Made by a program: the position numbers and the translations under genes. The notes beneath the pieces are model-generated. The model made no database searches and was not told the origin of the DNA. It worked only from the letters and a program-made list of their open reading frames with translations. From assembly GCF_000003815.2 (NCBI RefSeq), contig NC_049979.1, forward strand, positions 2,721,453-2,748,556: a DNA stretch of 27,104 nt, given 5' to 3'. Below, in pieces: positions 1 to 9,900 of this stretch. The DNA is from Branchiostoma floridae. Lineage: Eukaryota > Chordata > Leptocardii > Amphioxiformes > Branchiostomatidae. Position 1 is the stretch's first letter; the number at the start of each line of letters is the position of its first letter.

Positions 1-480
1 GGAGCCACAGGCCGAGACCGGATAGAGCAGCAGCTTGAAGAGGAAATCTTCCGTCCAGGGTTCGACGGTTCCCTGGTATCTGGGGGGCGGCTCTTCGGCT
101 GCCGCCCAGCCCAATCAGAGGAAGTCGGCAAAGATAGAGGCAGGAAAGCCGGAGTGCGGACGGAACGAGTCTAGTAATAGATATGCATAGCAATCTGTTG
201 ACAAAGGTCGCCCTTCGGGATACTTTGTGGAAAGTGGAGATCGCGAACACCCCGTCGCGGTGTGCAAGTCTCCAGGGAAGCCGGGGACGTGCAAAAAAAC
301 GGAGGAAAAGGTATCTCCACGGAACCGATACGCAAATACTTTTTAGTCCAATACGTTCCCCCCCGACTAGAAACAAAAACATCCTGTATATTATATTACA
401 TGTTAATAAGTTTTTCGTTTCTAGTCGCCCCGGCTAGAGTAGGACTATAAAGGTATACACAAGGTTTCAAGGTAGCAGAA
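1..480 (+). promoter_or_regulatory. CpG-rich promoter-like region upstream of PHF10
   Basis: The first 300 bases are rich in G+C and CpG. They carry a CCAAT box with an NF-Y-like context (CCAATCAG, 111-118), and a TATA-like TATAAAGG lies at 446-453. This would put a start near 475, on the strand and side expected for PHF10. The first exon is not resolved. A phase-0 donor follows CTG at 75 in a frame open from base 1. A minimal ATG exon at 601-615 (five codons, then GTACAG) would also join exon 2 in phase. Neither resembles the vertebrate PHF10 N-terminus. The opposite strand is also open near base 1, so a divergent neighbour is possible. Confidence 0.35.
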
Positions 481-850
481 CACAGTTTTAGGCCTTTTGG
501 GATTTCTTTAGTGAAGGACCACGAGGTGACATCGACAAGGATAAGATTATAGTAGGGTGCTCTCATCATCATCATCGGTCGACGGGGTGCTCAAAGGGAT
601 ATGTTGAAGTTAAGGGTACAGTCTACAAAATAACTGGGAAAAACTTTTTTTTTTAGATTTTGACCATATAGAAAAGTTCATGCCCTGCTGGCTCTCACGT
701 TACAGTGTTTCTGTATGGTTTAAGATTTTGGTCTTCACCTCTGTGTTATAGTCTTATAGACATACAGCTCAGCATTAATCAAATGTAGTGACAGGGTTGA
801 CCCCTCACTGAAGTCCTCTGAGTTTGTCTTTCTTCAATCAACCATTGCAG

Positions 851-969
851 TCGAGTTTTTACGATGAAGACGATGAAAACAGCGGCACCCCGAAGAGGAG
901 ACCCATCAAGCGGAGACGGACCTCCAGAGACAGCGATAACAAGAGCGAACGCGGGGATCCCGAGGAAGG
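851..969 (+). CDS. PHF10: PHF10 exon 2 (basic/acidic N-terminal region)
   Basis: The acceptor is CATTGCAG at 843-850 and the donor GG|GTGAGA at 970. It starts in phase 0 and ends in phase 2. It encodes 39 residues: an acidic start (YDEDDENSG), then KRRPIKRRR, a likely nuclear-localisation tract, matching the position of the KRRR run in vertebrate PHF10. There is no in-frame ATG here, and an in-frame stop lies upstream at 809, so the start codon must be in an earlier exon. Confidence 0.85.
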
Positions 970-3900
970 GTGAGAACTTTTAACTTTGGTTGTTGAAATC
1001 CTCCATCTTTATTGTCGCAAAGGAGGTACCAAGAAGTATGTACCAAGAAGAACTACAGTATGAAATCAGGACAACTCTGTCCTAGCCTAGGTACCATCCT
1101 TTGCTGGCTCAATCTTTTTGCTTGCTAATCACATTGTTAGCAAGGGAATAGAATGAGCCAATGGTTACTACCAAGGATGGTACCCAGGCTAACTCAGCCC
1201 CTGGTCATTCAGGACAACTTGCCTAGAAAGACTTGACAATGGTTAAGGCCAAGGTTGCACTTAGGTTTAGGGATGAGTTAGAAGTAGGTTAGGGTTGAGT
1301 TTAGGGTTTGGTACAAAACAAGGCTAATAAGAACCACTCAATTGTTTAGGCTAGAGGCAGGCATCCTCTTGATGAAATATCTAGAAACCGTCGTACGTAG
1401 GCATGCTGCAGAGTTGCACTGATATTTTTTGGTGCAAAGTCGTTCAAGAGCTATGGTAGAAAATGAAAATGACAACACTGATAACAAGATCCTCTTAACA
1501 TTTCACCGTTGTATCCCACACAGTGTGTCCAGACCTGGTCCCTCCTGTCTCTGGGAGGGAGACAGAAAAGGACCGTTTCTAGACAGGTCAGGCCACAGGT
1601 GTTAGCCATGTTTGTCGGATGTCCTGTTGCAAGATGTGTTTGTCTGTTTATTTATTTGTTTATATTGATAGTTGGGTCTTGCCATGTCCAAACTGTTGTC
1701 TGTAGAAGCTTCGCAGCATAAGAATTAAGATGCCCTCTTGGCTTGCAGTGATTCAGCTAAATGCTGTTTTATGGGTAGCATTTTGTTAAATACAGTTAAA
1801 ACTGTCCAAGATGACCACTCCAGTCCTCTGGTCTATGTGGACAGGTGGTCCCTATAGACAAGATTAATGATGGAAATGTCAATGGGAAACAATATCTAAG
1901 GGACCACAGTAACGTAAGTGTTCACATTGGCCAGGTGATCCTCATGTAGAAGTGGTCTTGCGTACAGGTTTGAGTGTTGTACTATATTATTGAAGTACTG
2001 TTGTTGTGACATTGTTCAGAACAAAAATTATTCTCATGATCTCTGTCGAATTGTTCTCGTGATCTCTGTCGAATTGTTCTCGTGATCTCTGTCGCTTCAC
2101 CTTTTTCAAATGTGAAGCCGTCACGTGACTACAATAGAGATACCACATTGCATTACTGTAGGTAACAAAAAAGCATCAATGCATTGACAGAGGTCAACTA
2201 GAAAAGGAGAAAGCAACCTGACTGTTGTGTTTCAGTGGTTCCCTGTTCCTAGCAGAGAACCTATTCAAGTACCAGTGTTTGTTGTGTTTAAGTGGTTCCC
2301 TGTTTCAGTACCAGTGTTTGTTGTGTTTAAGTGGTTCCCTGTTTAAGTACCAGTGCTTGTTGTGTTTCACTTTCAGTGGTTCCCTGTTTAGGTACCAGTG
2401 CTTGTTGTGTTTCACTTTCAGTGGTTCCCTGTTTAAGTACCAGTGTTTGTTGTGTTCCAGTGGTTCCCTGTTTAAGCACCAGTGTTTTTGTGTGTTCCAG
2501 TGGTTCCCTGTTTAAGTACCAGTGTTTTTGTGTGTTCCAGTGGTTCCCTGTTTAAGTACCAGTGTTTGTTGTGTTCCAGTGGTTCCCTGTTCAAGTACCA
2601 GTGTTTGTTGTGTTCCACTTTCAGTGGTTCCCTGTTTAGGTACCAGTGTTTGTTGTGTTCCAGTGGTTCCCTGTTTAAGCACCAGTGTTTGTTGTGTTCC
2701 AGTGGTTCCCTGTTTAAGTACCAGTGTTTGTTGTGTTCCAGTGGTTCCCTGTTTAAGTACCAGTTTTTTATGTGTGTTCCAGTGGTTCCTTGTTTAAGTA
2801 CCAGTTTTTTATGTGTGTTCCAGTGGTTCCTTGTTTAAGTACCAGTGTTTTTGTGTGTTCCAGTGGTTCCCTGTTTAAGTGCCAGTGTTTGTTATGTTTC
2901 AGTAGTTCCCTGTTTAAGCACCAGTGTTTTGTGTGTGTTCCAGTGGTTCCCTGTTTAAGTACCAGTGTTTGTTGTGTTCCAGTGGTTCCCTGTTTAAGTG
3001 CCAGTGTTTGTTGTGTTCCAGTGGTTCCCTGTTTAAGTACCAGTTTTTTGTGTGTGTTCCAGTGGTTCCCTGTTTAAGTACCAGTTTTTTGTGTGTGTTC
3101 CAGTGGTTCCTTGTTCCCAGCAGAGAACCTGTTTGAGTACCAGTGGCCTCCAGACAAGAACGGGGACTGGTACTTCGTGCAGGAGCAAGTCAGCGAGTTC
3201 TTGGGTGTCAAGTCGTTCAAAAGGAAGTACCAAGGTGAGTTGGAGAGGGGAATTTTATTATTACCACAAAAATGGAGGTATTGTTCTCTTTATGTCTATT
3301 TGTTTGTGTGTGCCAGCTGTTATTTTGATACTGTAGTTAGTAGATGGTGTAACTGGAGACTAGCAGGATGGGGAAGTTGGCTTGGCCTGGGTACAAAGTT
3401 GGTCCTGCAGGATGGTAGGAAAATGCACACACAGAAACATTTTCAGTAGGGTACAATTTCTTGGGTAACACCTAGCCTGATTGAATCTCGCTTATAGCAG
3501 CCTGCCCAACATCTGACGGGGAGGGGCCAGTAACTTACAGTACAGCCACGAAGTTTGTGTTACACAGACTAAGTAACGCCGGTCACTAAGACTCTATGAA
3601 GACACTTGAAATTGTTACCTACACCAATCCACAAAAAGCTGTTTTAAGTGAAATTTCTCTCTTTATCTTTCAAATCACATGTGACTTCTTCTTCTTCCAT
3701 TAAGGTCCAACTGCTGAGGAATCAGCAATAATTCATTTAATTGACATCCGTGGTGGTCAAAGGTCATTACTATCTGTCAATCTGACTTCACTGTGCATCC
3801 AGTAGCAAGATGGCAAAAGGGTTTCCAATACTGTAAATGCAGAAATGTTCGCGGTGGATTAATGTTCGCGGTTTTCGCGTCGACCACTTTACCGCGAAAT

Positions 3901-6900
3901 TAAATCCACCGCGAACATTTTTCTATTAAGGTATTAGATTGCAGTAGATGGTGTTACCGCGAAAAGTCATTTTTCCCGCTACCGCGAAATTAAATCCCCG
4001 CGAACTTAAATGCATTTACAGTATGCCGCCCTTTCAGTAGGAGAAATGACTCTGCAAATGTAAATTGACCGGTGTTGAGTATTTTATTTTACTGGTAGTG
4101 ACCTTACAGGAGACACTGGACACGTAATCGAGTTATGTCATCAAACATTTACCACTGATAAGTAGATCAGTGTCTCGCAGGGGTACTTATTCTCTTAGGG
4201 CTTGGGATTTCCTGTTGTATGGTTAAGAGTTCTCTCAAGCACAGTTGAGCAAAGGGGTTCCCTATGTTGTCATTTGTACCTTCTACACTGTGTTATGTTT
4301 CAACCAGTGTCATGGCTTTTCTTTATTTTTGTGAAAGCTTTGTGCCATAGACTTCACCCCTCAGAATGCAGTAAATGGGGTTTCTGAGAATCATAAACAT
4401 GTGTATTCAAACATTTTCAAGGGGTGGATGCACCCAGACCCCCCTGCAGTGCCCACACCTGTGTCGCTAGCTACATTTTGTATGTGGCTTTGCTGTACTG
4501 ACTAGGATGCCCCCTATACTGTGATAAAGTCTTGGTGGTACCACTATCATAATACTTTGCATGGCTCCCATTTCCCAACCATGGCCCTGCCAGGCTGTTT
4601 GGGCAAAGGAAAAGTGTATTTAGGTAAATATGTACAATGTACAAGTTATGTGTGGATGTGTGAGTGAGACAGAAAGAATGGAGTGTTTGATAGTAAAGTA
4701 CAGTGATGTTTAGACATGTTTCTGCTCCTCAGATCTGGACCGGCAAGTGATGGAGAGAGAGAGAAAAAGAAGGAAAGAAAGAAAGAATGAAGTGTTTGAT
4801 GTTGAGACATGTTTCTGCTCCTCAGATCTGGACCAACGAGTGATGGAGAGAGAGAGTGAGAGAGAGAGAATGAAGTGTTTGATGTTGAGACGTGTTTCTG
4901 CTCCTCAGATCTGGACCGGCGAGTGATGGAGATGGATTAGAAACAGAGAGAGAGAGAGAAAGAAAGAATGAAGTGTTTGATGTTGAGACGTGTTTCTGCT
5001 CCTCAGATCTGGACCGGCGAGTGATGGAGAGAGAGAGAGAGAGAGAGAAAGAAGGAAAGAAAGAAAGAATGAAGTGTTTGATGTTGAGACATGTTTCTGC
5101 TCCTCAGATCTGGACCGGCGAGTGATGGAGATGGATGAGAAACAGTACCTGTGGGAGAAGGGCGTGGTCAACGAAGCTCAGGTCACCTTAGGTGAGCCAG
5201 TACTGCTACTATAGACGACTTAGCTGATTGGTTCAGCTCAAATGGGGATTTTACCATGGTCAATCAGGGCTCGAAATACTGGGTGCATGTGCACCCAGGT
5301 GCACCTAAAATTGCAGCTGTGCACCCAATCATTTTCTGTGGGTGCACTGGTGCACCCAAATATTTTCATAGGCTTATGTATGTAAAGATATCAAAGTATA
5401 CTTGTATACATCATATTCTTGACATCTTAAAAAGTGTTGGAAAGATAATGAAAATGCCTGTCATGGTACCTGTTTAAGAATTTGATAGCTTGTAACACAG
5501 TTCTATTATTAGGATTTTCTGACATGCTACTTGAACTTTAGTGGTGCACCCCAAAATTTTTTGGTGCACCTAATTTTTTAAGCTGGGTGCACCAGTGCAC
5601 CTATTCCCAAAAATGAATTTCGAGCCCTGTCAATATTAACCAAAGGAGGCCATACATATATATATTAGCTCACATCAACTAACAAAGATCCAGAGCAACC
5701 CACCATCTGTAATGGTGATCTAATAGCAATGAAAGTTGCATTCAATAAAACAAAGAAGGCTTGTACTTTATTATGGCCTCTGTTGGTATAAAGTGACCAT
5801 GGTATAACCCTAAGTAATTCACATCAGCTATGTCTAAACCGTCTTGACAGGCGAGACAGTCTCTGCCAAATGCAGCATATCTGTAAGTTGACTCAGTTTT
5901 CTTTGATTTACAAAGCTCTTTTCTCTATCTGGATCGGCTTTTCCTCTGTGCTATGCGTCAGTCTGGCTTCTCCTGATTTTAGCAGCCTGGACAGTGTGCA
6001 TCTCCAGCTGGATCTATCATTTGCAAGGTTCTTCCAGGCAAGGTCCTAAAGCTTGCACTAGACCAAAATATACATAGTCCAGCCCACATTTTCTACTTGT
6101 AAAATTTATCATGTTTCACAGTAAGGCCATAGCAAGTAAATTTTATGGATGACATCCTCTGCAGACTGCAAAAATATTGCGATAGGGCGAAAAAAAACCA
6201 AGATGGGTGGAAAAAAAAGAAGATGACTACATTTTCAAAAATAGGTACCAGAAAGTTGTAGTGACTGTTGTAGAAAGAATGAAAGGGACAAAACATGGTA
6301 TCAGAGCCAACAAGGCATTCATTCCTGTATTTAAGACATGTACTGGTGTGGTAAAAGTGACACTAGTGTGGTAGACTGGCATCACCAATAAAGTTGGTAA
6401 CCACACTAATAGCTTCCATATTAGCTTGAAAGTTCATCTGTGTTGGTCAATGACATTGTGGAAAAACTAAACTTTACTTGACCAACACCAAGTTTAATTG
6501 GGACTTACCCCAAAGTTTCAGTAAAGTTTAGTTTTTCCACAGCTTCCATATTGGTGTCACTTTTACAACTATCCAATAAGTTTCATTTCTATAACTACAG
6601 TCCTGGGTACCTCGCAAGTGTCACTGCTACAAGTACAATTATTAGGCTACAACCCAATATATTCGCTCATTTTGGAACTTCATCATCTTGTTGACCATCC
6701 CTGCATAAGAAAAAAATCTTGTTTTTTTTTCTCAAGTCAGGCGAAAATTAATGCGTGCGCTGATGTCATCAATAAAATTTACTTGCTGTGGCCTAATGAT
6801 AAATATGTGTCTGTGCAGGTCTGACAGCACTTCGTTCAGAGGAGGTGTATGACCTCATGTTGCGGGACTATCCTCAGAAATACCAGGTAGGTAAAGTCAT

Positions 6901-9900
6901 AAATTTGAACCAGTTAAGCTCAGTGAGCAGAAATACCAGGTAGGTAAAAGTGAGGGAAAGTCATAAATATGAACCAGTTAAGCTCAGTGAGCAGAAATAC
7001 CAGGTAGGTAAAAGTGAGGGAAAGTGATGAATTTGAACCAGTTTAGCTCAGTGAGCAGAAATACCAGGTAGGTAAAAGTGAAGGAAAGTGATAAATTTGA
7101 ACCAGTTTAGCTCAGTGAGCAGAAATACCAGGTAGGTAAAAGTGAGGGAAAGTCATAAATATGAACCAGTTAAGCTCAGTGAGCAGAAATACCAGGTAGG
7201 TAAAAGTGAAGGAAAGTGATAAATTTGAACCAGTTTAGCTCAGTGAGCAGAAATACCAGGTAGGTAAAAGTGAGGGAAAGTCATAAATATGAACCAGTTA
7301 AGCTCAGTGAGCAGAAATACCAGGTAGGTAAAAGTGAGGGAAAGTCATAAATTTGAACCAGTTTAGCTCAGTGAGCAGAAATACCTGGTAGGTAAAAGTG
7401 AGGGAAGGTCATAAATTTGAACCAGTGAAGCTCAGTGAGCAGAAATACCAGGTAGGTAAAAGTGAGGGAAAGTCATAAATTTGAACCAGTTAAGCTCAGT
7501 GAGCAGAAATACCTGGTAGGTAAAAGTGAGGGAAGGTCATAAATTTGAACCAGTTAAGCTCAGTGAGCAGAAATACCTGGTAGGTAAAAGTGAGGGAAGG
7601 TCATAAATTTGAACCAGTTAAGCTCAGTGAGCAGAAATACCTGGTAGGTAAAAGTGAGGGAAGGTCATAAATTTGAACCAGTGAAGCTCAGTGAGCAGAA
7701 ATACCTGGTAGGTAAAAGTGAGGGAAGGTCATAAATTTGAACCAGTTAAGCTCAGTGAGCAGAAATACCTGGTAGGTAAAAGTGAGGGAAGGTCATAAAT
7801 TTGAACCAGTTAAGCTCAGTGAGCAGAAATACCTGGTAGGTAAAAGTGAGGGAAAGTGATGAATTTGAACCAGTTAAGCTCAGTGAGCAGAAATACCAGG
7901 TAGGTAAAAGTGAAGGAAAGTGATGAGTTTGAACCAGTTTAGCTCAGTGAACAATCAAACTTCTCTTCCACTGGTCGTGACAGAGAAAGCAAAGGCTGTG
8001 TACAGTAGTTACAGGTAAATTGTGCCGGGGAAATTCCCCTAGCTCTTTCGACAAGCACAATCTAAAGTGGACCATTGCTTAACATCCCCAAGGACTGCAA
8101 CCCTTTCCAGTAGCATACAAGCCGAGTGAACTACAACGGCAATGATTCGAACACATGACATCTTCCTCTGTAGGTAGGTTCACTAACCAGTGAACTAGGC
8201 ATGTTACTATGTTATCTATGCCATTACTAGGCATTTTTCATCAATAAGTACAAAAATATTTCCTACATTCTCTCACATACATTGTACCTTTCCAGAGCCA
8301 AAGTTCAGAGGACAGTTACTGTTAAGTGAGATAGCATTGCTGTATTGTTAGTAATGCCATTAGTAAAGTCTGTTTTTTGTCTGTTTTTCTGACAGGAATA
8401 TGCCTGTGTTCTCCATGAGAGAGAAAGGCAGTCCATCAGTGAGAAACACAAGGAGTATGAGATGGTGAGGTCGCATGGTTTTGTGTAATTTGGACGATAT
8501 GATAAAAGGTAGTTTCACTATCATAATGCTATGTCAATGTAAAGGGATCTCACAAAAGATGATCTAAGACTGTTGAATAACAAAGAGAAATACAACATGC
8601 TGTATTTTTTGTCTGCATACTTGCACTGGTGCAGGTAACATTGAAAATTACCTGCACCAGACAAAGTTTACCTGCACCACTTTGAATTTTGGAACTATGG
8701 ATCATACTAAGATTGTTGAGGAACCATTGCTATTTTTTTCTTTTATAGTTAATTCATGGTAACAGTCAATGTAGCTAATAACAATCTATATAAACCTACA
8801 TCATAGGACATTTGTGTATAAAACCCAGTACATGGACTAGGTGCAGGTAGACACCAGAAATACATGTACATGCTCAGTTCCAATTTTACCTGCACTAACC
8901 TGCATATGCAGGTGGTATTTCGAGCCCTGCATACATGTACCTGACTGTACCCTGTTGTTCCAGCCCACCATCGAGGTGAGTAAGGTGGCCGCCTACATCA
9001 AGCGGGCGGCGCACCAGGTAGCCGAGTACAACCGGCAACTCAACCAGGAACGCATGGAGGAACGCAGGGCCTACTTCGACATGCAGACACAGGTCTGTCT
9101 GTTTGTTTGTTTGTTTGTTTGTTGAATGGTAAAACTCGCCATTGTGCGTATGGATCGTGCTTGCTGTACCATTTGGTGATGACCCTGTGGTGTGCTTGAG
9201 TTGGAAAGGATGGATGAACACATGTCCTACTTCGACATGCAGACACAGGTCTGTCTGCTTGTTTGCTTGTTTGTTTGTTTGTTGTTTGTTGAATGGTAAA
9301 ATTCACTATAGTGTGTATTGATTGTGCTTGAGGTACCATTTGGTGTTGACCCTGTGGTGTGCTCAACTAGGAAAGGATGAACAAATACAGGGCATACTTT
9401 AACATACAGACACATGTCTGTTTGTTTGATGGACAGAGCCGCATGGAAGCGCGGTGTGAAGACTAGCTGACTGCTGCCTACTCCTGTGTCAGGGATCCCA
9501 GCAGCAGTATAAATCAAACAATGGATAGTGAGTGAGTGAGTGATGATAAGATTCACCATAGTGTGTATGGATGTGCTTTGCGTACCGTTTGGTGATGACC
9601 CTATGGTGTGCTCAACTAGGAAAGGATGAACACAGGGAATATTTAGTATACAGACACAGGTCTGTTTATTCTTGTCTGTTTATTTGTTTGATAATAAGAT
9701 TTACCATGGTATGCATGGACTATGCTAAGGATGCAGTTTGGTGATGACCCTGTATTGTGGTAAATTTTGGTTCTATCACTGTTGCTGACTGTCTATCAGA
9801 AAACAATTCCTCCTCATTCCTCCTCAATGGTTTTGTTGACATCAAACTAAGATAACTTAATTTCTGTAGTGTAATTGTTTCTTTTGTAATAAGTTTTTTT

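Larger units (their letters stand above)
5192..6818. other. Intron with a gtgcac-rich element and a small hairpin
   Basis: It contains the element at 5265-5629 and the hairpin at 6441-6540. The remainder is A+T-rich intron with no coding signal that I can support. Confidence 0.5.

Noticed and set aside
2225-3136. Several overlapping open frames with Cys-rich repeats such as [12 protein letters not shown]
   Set aside because: They are translations of the ~40-bp acceptor array in different frames; no stable reading frame, and each unit carries a splice acceptor rather than a coding pattern.
3834-4010. CpG-rich TTCGCGG motifs as a possible regulatory island
   Set aside because: They belong to a MITE with TACTGTAAATGC inverted ends and recur at 19770 as a truncated copy.
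4905-5171. Minus-strand Ser/Leu-rich open frame
   Set aside because: Product of the GA/CT microsatellite between exon-4 acceptor copies.
6875-7950. Regular direct repeats resembling a CRISPR array
   Set aside because: Units are head-to-tail with no unique spacers, derive from the adjacent exon end, and lie in an animal gene without cas genes.
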